NCBI GenBank assembly: GCA_905147135.1
Contig: LR990044.1
Span: forward strand, 16,248,122-16,312,121
Length of the DNA: 64,000 nt
Direction of reading: 5' to 3'
Origin: Blastobasis lacticolella
Lineage: Eukaryota; Arthropoda; Insecta; Lepidoptera; Blastobasidae
The notes beneath the pieces were generated by a model. The model searched no databases and was not told the DNA's origin. It saw only the letters and a list, made by a program, of their open reading frames with translations. The number at the start of each line of letters is the position of its first letter. The first letter of the stretch is position 1. Positions 1-11,268 of this stretch are shown here, piece after piece. The position numbers and the translations under genes were made by a program.

Positions 1-1140
1 GTCAGTTTGCCTTGCCTTCCAGGTGACTCCGGAATCGCACGCTATCCGATATGTCGACATTGAGGATCCCAATACTTTTTGAGATGGAAAGGGGTGTTCC
101 TTGAAACTGCGGCACTATGTCAAAGGGATCTTTTTTGGCGGAAAATGCGCAGACCTTTGTCTTCGAGGGGTTGAATTGGACTAGGTTTAGTCTGCCCACT
201 GAGCAATTTGCTCCAAGGAATGTTCGATATTCGACACAAGTCTAATTCGGCTCTCCGATACCTCGGAACGAGGGACATTCGCTCGGCCAGTATAACTAAC
301 ATCTCCAGTACTGTCATCCGCATAACAATAAATACTGGGGATATTCAGCATATCATTGATATGCAGAAGAAACAGCGTGGGAGATAGCACTGAACCTTGG
401 GCTACTCCAGCATTTATAGTCTTGGTATCGGAGCAGCATCCATCGACAACGACTTGGATGCTCCGTCCAAACAGGAACCTGGATACCCAATTGCAGAGCC
501 CCTCGGGGATACCGTACTTCGGGAGTTTTGATAGAAGTGCCCTGTGCCAGACCCGATCAAATGCCTTGGCTATGTCAAGACTGGCAGCCAGAGCCTCCCC
601 CTTGCTCTCGACAGCCTCAGCCCACCGGTGCGTTAGGTACACCAGAAGGTCACTAGCTGAGCGACCATGGCGAAAGCCATATTGACGGTCACTGATCAGC
701 TGGTGGTCCTCTAGGTATCCGAGGAGCTGGATATTGATAACCCGCTTTATCATCTTAGAGAGCAAGGAGGTTACCGCTATAGGCCAGCAATTTGATGTGT
801 CTGAATGATCACCCTTATTGGGTATCGGATGCACAAGAGATAGCTTCCACGAAGACGGCACCGTTCCAGAGGAATAGGAAAGCTCAAATAAGCGCATTAG
901 CACGGGAGACAACCCGGGAGCACATTTTTAAGAACAATAGCCGTAATGCCGTCAGGCCCACTGGACTTCAGGAAGTCTAGGGTGAGAAGCACACGTCTTA
1001 TAATTTTTTGGGTGAAACGAACTTCGAGCATGCTGCCCTCACACCGCGAGATGGTAAGCGGTGCAGCTCCCCATCATCCAGATTTGAGTTTTTGGCAAAG
1101 AGATTACCCAAGAGATCGGCTAATCTACTCAATACACATA
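1..1140 (-). pseudogene. Broken LINE reverse transcriptase (jockey/CR1-like)
   Basis: Remnant of the reverse transcriptase of a non-LTR retrotransposon, the enzyme that copies LINE RNA into DNA at a nicked target. Reading on the minus strand from about 1130, one sees a KSSGPDGI block near 970-940, then AFDRVWH, a GVAQGSVLSPTLF block, the catalytic YADD box and a thumb segment ending at the window edge. At least two frameshifts break it. One is near 925, where one base is missing in an A run after IVLK. The other is near 189, where QWAD runs into a stop and the next frame resumes with LNLVQFNPSK. Upstream of about 1140 the similarity is lost, so the copy is 5' truncated and also cut by the window start. 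The order of motifs fits jockey/CR1-type LINEs of Lepidoptera; the exact clade is not certain. A short second fragment of a related element lies at 28360-28440. Confidence 0.85.
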
Positions 1141-1935
1141 TTCGCACGCAGCATCGTTGGATATACCCTAGTTGTATGTTTTACTCTCTCCTCTTCACTT
1201 CGCACATCACCACTGTGGTGGAGTTCGGGCCTAATCGCTGGAACGATTACAATACATTATTTGGAAGCCAGTTTAAGCAACATCGTTGTTGGCTTTGTCT
1301 TATTAAAATCGATTTAGGCTTTTATGTAGGGTCGGTATACTTTTTGGAAATTTTGCTGACATCTGCTGGTTAGGTTTTTATGGAAACCTTAAGATTTAAG
1401 GGCAGAAACTACTATTGTACATCAGAAGGACTCTCTCGTCGTTTGCTGCTACCAAACACAGGTATGACGATCGCTGTTTTGCCTCGTACAACTCTTTTTT
1501 TTTTTTCGGTCCTTCAGAATGAATTGAATGGTCGATATGTAATAGAAATAACTTCTGCGATGGTGGAAATAGGCTCAGATGGAATGATTTAATGAAAACT
1601 CTAAGTATGTTTTTAGCCTTGTAACTCAATATTTAGTTCATATTAGTGCTTCTTAGAGATAAAGGCGGGCTGAAGCTAGGATACGCAAAACGAACACAGT
1701 TTTTTACCGCGTCCGTAAACGGCCCTACCCCCTCCCAAGGGTATAGTTTAGATTCACACAGCCACTGTCACTACACAAAATACAAATCAAATTAGTTTAT
1801 TTTATTTACGTAATACGTTTTATATCTATATATATATATATATGGCGACATTTGGTTTTTTGACTATTTTATTTATGTTTATTCTATAATAGTAATATGA
1901 TTTATAAACTCATTTTATTGTTTGGATAGTAGGTA
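1141..1935. other. Gene-free AT-rich stretch with (TA)n
   Basis: No recognisable gene. It holds a short TA dinucleotide run at about 1824-1843 and poly-T at about 1495-1506. The open frames here are short and carry no motif. Confidence 0.5.
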
Positions 1936-2209
1936 TTTATTTATTTGAAGTGGGTATTGCTTGCTTGACGGTGCAGTGTCGGTGGGATATTACGGGGCCC
2001 ACTGAAAACCAGCGTTGTGGTTCGCGGCAAGCGGCCACAACATTATGCTGAGGAGGGTCCATTTACGCTGGATGCCCACGAAAAATGCCACTGGGAACCC
2101 TATAATTGTCTCCGTGTTTTATGTACTATTTTTTTTTTGTGTTATATGTAAATTATTATGTCGTGGCGTCCTTTGTAATAAATATTTTCTTTCTTTCTTT
2201 CTTTCTTTC
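1936..2209 (+). mobile_element. LINE 3' end with (CTTT)n tail
   Basis: Untranslated 3' end of a non-LTR element. A GC-richer segment (about 1955-2110, including CACTGAAAACCAGCG) is followed by an AT-rich stretch, TAATAAATA and a clean CTTT tetramer tail at about 2187-2209. A related end, with a similar CGCTGAAAACCAGCG segment, lies at 62505-62698 but has a TGTCTA-type tail. Confidence 0.6.
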
Positions 2210-2954
2210 TAAACAGCCGTGTTTCAGTGAGTACCATGGGCCTTGAACAGGAATTAATTTTTTCCATTCGTTCAGATCGAATGGAAATGAGTGAGTTGTA
2301 CGATGGCAAATCCGTAAATATATTGTTTATTCGTCGACATCCTTTCATTTTCCTTTCTTATTTGATCGTAGCGCCTTTTGTTTATCAAGGGCTTAAATAC
2401 TTACATAATAAAGTAGAAGCTCATACATATGAAATACGCTATGCGCACCTGTTTTATGCCCTGTGTGTAAATATAGCCGGTATCCAGACGATATAGGAGT
2501 AATAACCTTTCTTATGTGTTTCATAAAATGGCAGAGGGAGGTAGTAAAATAAACCTGTAATTTTATTAAGGGCATTAAGGTGGTTCCTTAATGCTTCGCG
2601 GTAACATATGCCTCTGACCATCGAAATGGAATGAACACCTAAGAGAGACTGTCCTTTACAAGGCACTTCCTTTTTGGGGATCCACGTTGAATAATAAAAC
2701 GTCCTTACGCATGTCAAATGGTACTTGCAACCAATTACGGCGGCGAATGGAACCGAATATTTACGGGTGATGAAACCGAGACTGTGAGGGTATCGAAGGT
2801 TATCTAATGTCATCGGGTACAAGGAAAATTTCACATTGAAGCTTTAGGAGACTTACAAAACGTTGGTCTGCCGGTGCACAGCCTGGCACAAAAATAATGA
2901 TTTTTATAGCGACCCAAACTGTTGACTTTTTGTAGCGATAGTGATTCCTAAAAA
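2210..2954. other. Gene-free stretch with one unexplained frame
   Basis: No recognised gene. The longest frame (minus, 2834-2454, 126 codons) contains a run reading VRTFYYSTWIPKKEVP. I could not assign it to a family, and no splice signals or upstream exon support it. Confidence 0.35.
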
Positions 2955-3301
2955 TCATCATCTTGGCGTTAATGTCCCGGTTGTGCTCTCACGCACGAAG
3001 CCTGGGGCCCGCCTTGACTATGATCCAGGATTTGGCAGGTCATATAACTACGGTGGAGCGACTGCCATCTGACCTCCATGACCTAGGGGAACCTGACCAG
3101 ATCGGATCATGGTTACACATCCAGTCGCCTGAATGTGCAGGTTTCTTCACGATGTTTTCCCTCACCGTAAGAGCATCGGTTAGTATTCCACTAATATACA
3201 TAACTCAGAAAACAGTCATTGGTACATGGTCGGAGCGGGATTCGAAACCGGGACATCTGGCTTACAAGTCGTATACTCTAACCACTCGGCCACCGACGCT
3301 C
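2955..3301 (-). mobile_element. tRNA-derived SINE, near full length
   Basis: Read on the minus strand, the element starts with a tRNA-like head whose A box is TGGCCGAGTGG (about 3290) and whose B box contains GGTTTCGAATCCC (about 3240). A non-tRNA body follows and ends with a segment complementary to CGTTAATGTCCCGG and a short CAT/GAT-type tail near 2955. The head is transcribed by RNA polymerase III in active SINEs. It is one of about ten copies in this window; the others are at 4549, 15793, 29580, 41150, 50447, 54640, 55621, 56745 and 63350. A TA run directly follows at 3301-3319. Confidence 0.8.
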
Positions 3302-3319
3302 TATATATATATATATATA

Positions 3320-4174
3320 CAGGTTGTCCCGTAAGTCGACGTCAAGCCGGAATCGGGTGATAGTCCAAATCATAATAGTTTCTAGAAAAATAAAAAATAA
3401 AATCTAAGTCTTGAATTTTTTAAATTATATGCATTTCTTTTTTTTTTTCGAGAAAATGTACACCCTGTGATGGTTTTTTAGCTCCTGTTGCTACAAATCT
3501 TAACATTTTTCAATTTTATTTTCTTATGTAATCCCGAATAGTGCTAATCTAACCTATTACTTAGAATTCTAAGTCAACTGCTCCAGCTTGGAAGAAAGTG
3601 TCACATTATGCCGTACAATGAATAGACAATTAATATTTCGTCCAACTTTAACGGACTGCACTGAAAAAAAAAAGTACTACGCTAGGTTGGCAAGTAGCAC
3701 GAAAAGTTGACGCATTTAATAAGGATTCTAAAATGGTATAATACTTTCTACATTATTTCTTTGATTACAGGGGAAAAATAATTCCTTCAAGAAACCCTGT
3801 TTCGAAAAATTTTTCATTACCTACTAAAAATTATTCTAGTGCGTTCAAAGCTTGCCTAAGACCGAGTGAGACGGAGAGTCATTCATGAAATGTGACACTT
3901 TCTTCCAAGCTGGAGCAGTTGACTTAGAATTTTAAGTAATAGGTTAGATAAGCACTATTCGGGATTACATAAGAAAAATAAAATTGAAAAAAAGTTAAGA
4001 TTTGTAGCAACAGGAGCTAAAAAACCATCACAGGGTGTACATTTTCTCGAAAATAAAAGAAGTGCCTATAATTAAAAAAATTCAAGTCTTAGATTTTATT
4101 TTTTATTTTTCTAGTAACTATTATGATTTGGACTATCACCCGATTCCGGCTTGACGTCGACTTACGGGACACCC
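3320..4174. mobile_element. Foldback (long inverted repeat) DNA element
   Basis: Two arms of about 286-288 bases, 3320-3607 and 3889-4174, are reverse complements of each other with only scattered differences. They enclose a 281-base AT-rich spacer without a coding frame. The outer ends read CAGGTTGTCCCGTAAG on the left and, on the opposite strand from the right, TGGGTGTCCCGTAAG. Both flanks are TA repeats, consistent with insertion at TA as in the Tc1/mariner superfamily, although the TA runs hide the exact duplication. A non-autonomous foldback/MITE element is the best reading. A transcript across it could fold into a hairpin of nearly 290 base pairs. Confidence 0.85.
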
Positions 4175-4194
4175 ATATATATATATATATATAT
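4175..4194. repeat. (TA)n microsatellite
   Basis: Perfect TA run directly beside the right end of the foldback element; a matching run lies on the left at 3301-3319. They are probably one original TA tract split by the insertion. Confidence 0.8.
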
Positions 4195-4548
4195 AGCGAT
4201 AGTGCTAGAAGTAAAACAGCCGGTCTGACTTACATCCTATGGCAGTTTCATTAGTCTGCCACATTAAAGTCACTTTTTAATAGAATATGCATATGTTGTG
4301 AGCAGGATTTGCTACAAAATTTACTTACAATCAACCGAAGTTTTCTGCCATGATGCCGTTATTTAAATTATTATGTTAACTTGTCTGTAATCCGCAAGTT
4401 ATTATTTTAACAACCTTTAGAAAAAACTACTCACACAAACAGGTGTAAATGTATTTTTTCTTCACGTATCTTAAATTGTACAAGCATGTTTCACTTTTCT
4501 CTTCGTAGTCCTAATAAAATCATGTTGGTGTCAATATGGTTTAACTCT

Positions 4549-4628
4549 CGCGCGTGAGAGCCCAGTAAAAGTCATTGGTACATGGTGGCAGCGGTACTGG
4601 GGCTCTAACTCGCTTACGAGACGTCGTG
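4549..4628 (-). mobile_element. SINE fragment (tRNA-like head only)
   Basis: Degraded piece of the SINE family: CATTGGTACATGGTGGCAGCGG followed by a decayed B-box and A-box region. The body is missing. Confidence 0.5.
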
Positions 4629-4722
4629 CTCCCTGCCAACCCTACCGTCTGTTTTTCTGTTTATAAATACATAACGTAATTGTAGATAATGTGTCCTCAA
4701 TTAGTGCATACTTGAAATAATA

Positions 4723-4792
4723 TGTACCCTAACAGTTTAAGGGTACAATTATTTGAATTTAGGGTTGCTGTAGCACATTTCTACAGCAACCC
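4723..4792. repeat. Two consecutive short hairpins
   Basis: First hairpin: TGTACCCT (4723-4730) and AGGGTACA (4740-4747). Second hairpin: GGGTTGCTGTAG (4762-4773) and CTACAGCAACCC (4781-4792), perfect arms with a 7-base loop. No gene is adjacent; the source is unknown. Confidence 0.55.
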
Positions 4793-4859
4793 CATTTCTG
4801 TTTCAGGAAATTTAATGGAAATACTTACTGTTTCACCTAATGAAAGGCTGAACATTTTT

Positions 4860-4990
4860 TTACTCATCCAATTCAGTCCATCCGTTCGAGAGCTATAAGG
4901 CCATAGATAGACAGATATACAGATAGATAGAGCCACAGATACACACGTCAAACTCGTAACACCCCTCTATTTTTCTTCGGGGGTTAAAAA
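4860..4990. repeat. Dispersed repeat fragment, Helitron-like
   Basis: The AGATAGA-rich segment followed by ACACCCCTCTATTTTTCTTC and GGGGGTTAAAAA resembles a common dispersed repeat type of lepidopteran genomes. The assignment is from memory of the general pattern, not from comparison within this window. Confidence 0.35.
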
Positions 4991-4994
4991 TTAA

Positions 4995-5050
4995 GTTTAG
5001 AATAGAATAGAGTAGAGTAGAGTAGAGTAGAGTAGAGTAGAGTAGAATAC
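4995..5050. repeat. (AGAGT)n pentamer microsatellite
   Basis: About ten units of AGAAT/AGAGT, followed by ACGTTTTATCTTTATTCACAC. A simple-repeat tail abutting such a segment looks like the 3' end of a non-LTR element on the minus strand, running to about 5180. Confidence 0.7.
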
Positions 5051-5739
5051 GTTTTATCTTTATTCACACACAACAACACATCACAAACATATAACATATT
5101 TAAAAGGCTCAAAAATGCTTGAACCACTGACCTGTAACAATACAAGTATTATTCGAGGTCAGCGACTCCACTTTATGCCGTGAAAAAAAATATATAAATA
5201 AAAAAGTTATATAAATAAGTAAAACACATGATGCAAATAACAAACGAAACCAATTATAAACAACATGAAAAAAAGATAACAACATACTAAACTAGAAGAA
5301 AAATTAATAACAGAGCCGTTGCATGTGGATGTCATGAGGTGTGTAAAAAAAGATCTCAGTCAGCTTCATGCCCTGCCTTTAAGGTTTCAAGTACGGTCAT
5401 ATATACAAAATTTCTTATCTAGCCAACATAAGCGGTAAACCAACCAAACTAAAGGAAATAACATTACATTACCCGCGCCCTAGTCGCAGAATAATAATAA
5501 AACGTAGTGAAATATACCTAGGCAAAGCTTGCTTACCTAGATTTGGTGTAATGCGGTGTGCCTGTAATTTATTGAAGAGCTCTGCACGAAGCTCACTCTT
5601 CTAGTTGGCGACACTACCGTTTGCCAGATTACGTGTGGACTGTGTTACGTAATCTAGTGGACGTAATTACGTTAGATACATACATATCTAGGATATTAAA
5701 CAAACAGTAGTACGTAATAGAGTATGAGGGAAAGAGGAA
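5051..5739. other. Gene-free AT-rich stretch
   Basis: The first 130 bases are probably the untranslated end of the minus-strand retroposon whose tail is the pentamer run. Nothing recognisable was seen in the rest. Confidence 0.4.
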
Positions 5740-5874
5740 AGAGGAAAGCCAAGATTTAAATATAGGAAGGACGCGAAGGAAAAAGTGAGCGGCGGGGATT
5801 ACAAGGAGATAAAGAGGTTGGCAGACAGGAGAGAGGACTGGCGATTGCTCTACCGACAAGAGTTATACTCTTAA
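5740..5874 (+). pseudogene. LINE ORF2 C-terminal fragment (RTE-like)
   Basis: An open run of 44 codons ends in a stop at 5872-5874. It reads RGKPRFKYRKDAKEKV, then KEIKRLADRREDWRLLYRQ and ELYS. The basic start, the REDWRLLYRQELYS end and the abrupt stop are the pattern of the last residues of RTE-type LINE polyproteins. Only the tail end is present, as expected for a 5'-truncated retroposon copy. It differs in sequence from the other LINE ends in this window. Confidence 0.65.
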
Positions 5875-6116
5875 ATATTGTGATGATAATTAATAGCGTA
5901 TGTCAAATCTAAGTACTTCTAGGGTAGATACCAATGTCACAAAAGTTTGTGCACATGAAATTATTAGGTAGTTCTTATTCTTTGTCGGCAGTTGTTTATC
6001 ACTACCTAGAATATTGCAAAAACTCCTTCGACCTATACCTATCTCAAAGGCGGGATATTCGCTACTCCCTCGGGGAGGGGGGGGGGGTCTATGGGGGCAG
6101 TGATCACTTTCTATCA

Positions 6117-6268
6117 GGGCCTCGAGTACGCTAATTTACCCATTACAATTAAATCGAGTCGTTAGTAACAGTTGCAGAATACCAAAAATGTGTCAAACTG
6201 CAATTGAACTACGATTGAGATCCAATTACAATTCGATCAGCCATTAGTAAATTAGCGGACTCGAGGCG
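6117..6268. mobile_element. Small inverted-repeat element (MITE-like)
   Basis: GCCTCGAGTACGCTAATTTAC (6119-6139) and GTAAATTAGCGGACTCGAGGC (6247-6267) form 21-base inverted arms with one mismatch around about 107 bases. It abuts a LINE-type 3' end motif on the left (GGCAGTGATCACTTTCTATC, 6096-6115). Confidence 0.5.
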
Positions 6269-6895
6269 TTGGAGACCCGCTTACCTTGCTCGGTTTTTAC
6301 AATATCTCGCACGTATATTTTAATTGTAACAATTTCTACTGTATTTTCTATTGATTTCACTTAGCGGCACACGGCTTGTTTACTTTTCGTGTAACTTTTA
6401 TTGAAAGATAGTTTAGTATTCAGATGAAGTGTTTTGTACATTGGATTCGCCGCCGTTGGAGGCTAGTTTTTCCCGAGCGTGCTCCATACAAACGTAATTT
6501 GATAATATTTTCAATAATATGCTATCAAAGCCAATAAAATGTTGTAGACGTGATCCAGAAACCAATATCTACGCTGATGGTTTGTCAGATTTTCGTTAAA
6601 ACATATCGTTTCAAAGTTACACGGGATTTAATATTTGTATGGAAATCTTAAATCCCGTGTTTGAACTAAGTTTTTATGAAGCGCGCTCGGGAAACACTCC
6701 TCTTAAACTTGACTAATGATAAATCTGCATTTCTACGAACCCGGTGCTAATATATTAATATCTCAATACGTTTATATCTTTACGTTATGGAACATACAGA
6801 ATGTTTTCATACATACGTATACGAAATTTTCAAATAGCTACCCTGTCTGTTTAGATATTTCCTTACTTGTCTCTAGGCGATGCTTCTCGATGCCG
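6269..6895. other. Gene-free stretch with one hairpin
   Basis: Holds an inverted pair ACACGGGATTTA (6619-6630) and TAAATCCCGTGT (6649-6660), a perfect 12-base stem. Nothing else recognised. Confidence 0.4.
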
Positions 6896-6985
6896 TGTGT
6901 TTGATTTTCAGCATAGGCGGCGGTGACCACTTTCCATAAGGTGGCCTGCTTGCCTGTTTGTCTGCCGTATAAAAAATAACTAGAC
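6896..6985 (+). mobile_element. LINE 3' end fragment
   Basis: Carries the shared end motif CATAGGCGGCGGTGACCACT then GTGGCCTGCTTGCCTGTTTG and TCTGCCGTATAAA. The same end, with varied decay, is at 11205, 21717, 22620, 26430 (minus), 39958 (minus), 46720, 49820 (minus) and 61018 (minus). Confidence 0.6.
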
Positions 6986-7134
6986 AGATTTATAGAATGG
7001 CTTGAGGTCCAGGTTGACCTAACAGTATTAGTGACAGTGGCATTATCGTGTAATATATTGTATCCAGAGGCAGCGTGCTTGTGAGACTGATAACCAAGGA
7101 TAAGCAATATTTGCAGTGTCCTGGAACTGACACG

Positions 7135-7295
7135 TCCAGTTCCGGGACAGTTTTTTACTTTCAGGCTAGTCGAACTTCAGTACTGCTCTGAGCTCGTCTC
7201 TCGTCAGATGACTTCCAGTACCGTTGGCGGAGCGAAGTTAACCGACGTCTTCCGCTGGGGGCTGATATGATGAAACTGGTTAAATAGTCTTGGGA
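7135..7295 (-). repeat. Dispersed repeat copy (pair with 14895-15065)
   Basis: On the minus strand this segment reads TTAACCAGTTTCATC, then CCCCAGCGGAAGAC, CTTCGCTCCGCCAA and TTCGACTAGCCTGAAAG. The same blocks occur in the same order at 14915-15065 on the plus strand inside the connectin intron. A retroposon of unknown class. Confidence 0.6.
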
Positions 7296-7394
7296 GCTAA
7301 TTGTATGATTATGTCAAAATGTGGAGTCCCTCTTTATGGCATATGCATGGCTTACACAGAATATTGAAAGCTCAAACATACTCAGTGTATGATG

Positions 7395-7575
7395 GATTTA
7401 AATGTGGTTATCATCGATAGATAGAGTGATTCAAGTGGAAGGTTTATAGGAAGAAAAAAAGGGTAGGGGTAAAGTAGGTGTAGGGTAGTATATTTAGGGG
7501 TAGGGGTAGAGTAGGGGTAGTGATAGGGTAGTGGAAGGACGCCCCGTAAACGAGGTTGAACTGGGCCCGCTAGTA
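7395..7575 (+). mobile_element. Helitron-like 3' end with GGGTAG repeats
   Basis: A GGGTAGGGGTAG-rich stretch (7465-7535) leads to ACGCCCCGTAAACGAGGTTG and ends at CCCGCTAGT (about 7568-7576). Other ends with the same plan (GGTAG-rich arm, gap, CGAAGTCG-type motif, CTAG) are at 30110-30318, 42600-42760, 42790-42890 and 40400-40488. Helitron 3' ends finish in CTAG-type motifs; the assignment is by analogy. Confidence 0.5.
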
Positions 7576-7576
7576 A

Positions 7577-9957
7577 ATATACAGTTATCCATACCCGAAT
7601 AAGGGTCACCCACATAGGTTTTAGGATGGCACAACTGAAACGGCAATTGGTAGGCCCCATAGCCCGCAGACCCGTTGGCCGATGGGGCGGAAAGTTCTCG
7701 AGTGGCGAGTGCACTTACCAGCAATCGCAACGAAGGTTCGTTTTCCATGACATGAATAGACAACTAGACATAGACATGATTTAATTTGACATCACAAAAA
7801 TCCATAAGATTTACAAATTAAGGTAATTTTAGAACACTATAATATTAAACAAAAACAAAGTAGGAACAAATACACCAACACAATACAGCATTGACCAATG
7901 CGATGCCAAAAAAGACCCCAGCAGACAACGATATATTATGTAAAAGTCAAAGGATCCGATGGGTGTTTGTCTGTGTGGAAGACATGGAGGGAGGACTCTA
8001 TCCAGCAATGAGCATCTAAGCTAGATCTTTGATGGCTAACTGCATGGTTGTATTCCTATTTGAAGGCATTACCATATGACGGTGACATCACATCAGGTGT
8101 CTTGCACTTTTGTTACTGACGCAAGCATTTTGTCTTTGCAGGATAAATAAATTAAAATCCATAGTATTGCAAAACATGTCTTACAAAATAGCAAAAACTA
8201 GCTAACTAAATTCGAAACTGCGGTCTAAAAGGAAAAGAACTGAACTTTTTCTCGGAATAAATGGCCTGGTAGGAGTTACGTATCTTTCTTTTAGTTAATG
8301 AATTTACGAAACAGACTCAATGACTCAACTTCTTGAGGTTACCTGCCTACCTACCCATTATGTACACCAGGTAAGGATTGCATAATCTTAGTCTTTCAGC
8401 GTTGTTGTAAGGTTTGGACGATGAATTGGAGTATATTAAAACACTGTACCTATGACACAAAGAGTCTTTTCATTGTTCAAAGTATAGTTTGATTAGCAAC
8501 ATTTCCTACAAATTATACAGAAAGAAGTTGGATCCATGCTTGTATAGAATGAAGATGCATGTTAACTTTGTTAAATATTTACAGTATCACAAATGCTCTT
8601 CTTCATTCATTTAAGACAGGCAACTATAGAACGAAATACTGCACGTGGCTCGACACGTCTTGGCCGGTATTTCTTTCTGAGTTACAGAACCAAAAAGTAC
8701 AGTACAATTTTATTATTTCCTACTGCCACCGCCTCAATTTAGTAATAATCCAAAGTTATATCTTTTAATCCACAAAGCCTGATTATATTGTTTGAACATC
8801 TGTTTCTACGTGCACAAACTTAGAGCTTCCATAAACAAACACACGGCATATGTTTTTAATGTTGTTGCCAAAACGAACCCTTCCTACGCCTTAGGTAGGA
8901 CCCTCCCTCGAGTTTCGGACCTCTTGAACCAAAATATTGTTTATCCAATTACAGTATATCGTAACGAAAACGTGGAAACAGGTGCTAGTTATACATGCTT
9001 GTATAACCACCAGTATAGGCTGAACCTCTAGGTCTGTCGCCTCTCTGTCCGCATACCAACATCCACGAGTCCCAAGCAAACTGGACGGTACAAATTTACT
9101 TTAGTGGCTGGAAATTACAACAAACCCCGAGGCATAGCACCGGAATTGCTTAAGATTATTGGGACGGTTGAACTTTAAAACCAGAATCCGACCAGACTAG
9201 TTCAGGGGTGATTCCATTGTTGTTAGTTCAACTTAATTAGTGTTTTATGCAAATTAACGAGCTGAGCCATGGTCATTAATCTCCTGTTGATCCTATCAGA
9301 GCCAGTGGTGAGCCAGCGGAAACGTCGGCACTGCTTAAATAGAAATACTTAGCGCCGCATTGAGAAGTGTCCTTTACTCTCAAAGGAATAAATTAAAATG
9401 GGATGGGCAATCTACATTTTATAAATAATTACACTAATTTTTACCTTTACAGCGTCGCAGTGCGCTGCAAAAAATAATGTAATGCACCCTCTCTAATCCG
9501 ACTCGAGAGTCAGCTTTAACAAAAATCCGTTTTTACAGGCCAGCCTTTTACGAACCCAATAAAAACAATGAGGCCTCACACAATGTTACTAGAAAAACAC
9601 TTTTATCCCACCGTGGTACCCAGACGGTACCTGTTTTTTACCTGACTTTTCCTTCCCACTCGTGAGAAAGTCGAAGAAGAAACTAAGTAAGTACGTCCTT
9701 TAATTTCCGGCAAAAGCGACAAAATGAACCGTGCTAATTAAAACGATGTTAAAGTTCGGCCTCTGAGACCGAAAGTTCGTTAGGCGCCGTTAAGAGTGGC
9801 ATTTACTAAGGCTGAGGTAAGTTTAACAATTTGTTAGGCCATTGATTGAGTTAATGAATTATTTATTTCTTTCGCATCGTCTATTATCAAATTATTTATT
9901 TAAATCAAATAACAATTAGTCAGGCATGTAATAAAGTATTTTTGTATGATATTTCTC
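7577..9957. other. Gene-free stretch
   Basis: No supported gene. AGACATAGACATG near 7767 matches, in reverse, the TGTCTA-type LINE tail at 62680, so 7600-7780 is probably a minus-strand retroposon end. The rest is AT-rich unique-looking DNA with short frames only. Confidence 0.4.
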
Positions 9958-10110
9958 ACTAGCTGGCCTACCGGGACTTCGTTCACGTCCTTCCTTCCCC
10001 ATAAACCTTCCTCTTGAATTACTATATCGATTATTGTATCATTATGCCACCGATACTTTTATCACCGATGTAGATACATCTTGTTTCTATTCATAGTATT
10101 CACGTATACA
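9958..10110 (-). mobile_element. Helitron-like fragment
   Basis: Starts with ACTAGCTGGCC, GGGACTTCGTTC and ATAAACCTTCCTCTTGAATT, the reverse of the CTAG-ended pattern. The AAACCTTCCTCTTGAAT block recurs at 24363 and, with changes, at 28675 and 43701. Confidence 0.5.
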
Positions 10111-10392
10111 GCTGGTATTGTAGACAGAAATAAGTGGACTAGACAACAAAAAAAAAGATTGTAGGAATTGATTTCACGTCTGTTCGAGAGCTACGATTCT
10201 GCTACGATGCCACGGACAGACACACAGATTGCGTCGAGTAATATTAAAAGAGCTGCGAAATGTTTGCCTAGCAACAAGTGTGATTCAACATCAACTTATA
10301 TGGACATAAAACCCATAATTTTAACGTTTAAAAAAACTCACAACAGATAAAATTGTTGTAAAAGAATACGGATTAAATTATTTTTTTATTAA

Positions 10393-10532
10393 ATCGCTCG
10401 AAAAATCCGCCGGGGTCTGTCATTATAATATTCTGTTCCTAAGTAGTTTCTTATAGTGTCTCAAATCAAACTCATGGAAATTAATTCTTTCCATACGACG
10501 GAGAATCTCCCTCGACGGATTTTTCGAACGAT
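10393..10532. mobile_element. Small inverted-repeat element (MITE-like)
   Basis: ATCGCTCGAAAAATCCGCCG (10393-10412) and CGACGGATTTTTCGAACGAT (10513-10532) are inverted 20-base ends with two mismatches, enclosing 100 bases. No coding capacity. Confidence 0.6.
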
Positions 10533-11080
10533 CTGCGTCGGGGGTATACAAAAATTATTTAATCCTATTTCCTTTACTTTATTTTAGCCGTCGTGGGTTA
10601 ATTTAAAATTTATAAAATTGTTTTTTTACTTTTTCTTTGCAATGTTAACACAAAATCTCTGAAATTACAGCTCTAATTGCAAAAAACCCCGCATCCAAAT
10701 CGGAAAAGTAGTTTGTTAGAACTTCTCGAATGCCGACTTATCAGGATGCTGTAGCGCCCGCTATTAGTTTACTGCCATAAAACATATCTAAGAGCTTGCT
10801 CTGAATTGATATCTTCTGAATACAAAAACTGCATCGAAATCGGCACCGTCGTTTTTGAGAAAAATTGTAACAGACTTACAAACATACAAACGCTCAATCA
10901 ACCTCTAACCCCACACGCATATACCGCCTCCGTTCCGTTCCGTTCGTTGTAGGTAAAATATATCAACTATTGTACTTACCACAAATATTATCGGAATCTT
11001 CGTATGACATTCTTCATTGACAGGAATTTCATTCTCACACCTAGAAGCCAAATTGGTCGCGAACTGTGCGGTTACAAAGG
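10533..11080. other. Gene-free stretch, repeat-like
   Basis: Two loosely similar blocks (CGCATCCAAATCGGAAAAGT near 10690 and TGCATCGAAATCGGCACCGT near 10830) look like parts of a decayed dispersed repeat. No gene was seen. Confidence 0.35.
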
Positions 11081-11082
11081 AA

Positions 11083-11268
11083 TTTTCTCCCACGCGCAAT
11101 AAGGTTGTGGAATGAACTCTCTGGTGAGGTTTCCCTGGAGAGTACAACATCTAGTTCTTCAAGAAAGGGGGTTTTTACGGGGTCGACTACGCGTGATGAT
11201 GCCCCTGGTATTGCAAATGTTTATAGGCAGCGGTAACTGCTTCCGTAAGGCTGGCCGTAAGCTTAGCG
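11083..11268 (+). mobile_element. LINE 3' end with C-terminal codons
   Basis: The peptide LPRAIRLWNELSGEV is readable at about 11090-11135. It parallels TIRMWNELPATVF at 22503, the usual C-terminal motif of jockey/CR1-type LINE ORF2. The shared end motif TATAGGCAGCGGTAACTGCT follows at 11222. Badly decayed, with frameshifts. Confidence 0.6.

Noticed and set aside
356..1373. Plus-strand frames over the first kilobase
   Set aside because: Those to about 1140 are shadows of the minus-strand LINE reverse transcriptase; the remainder has no motif.
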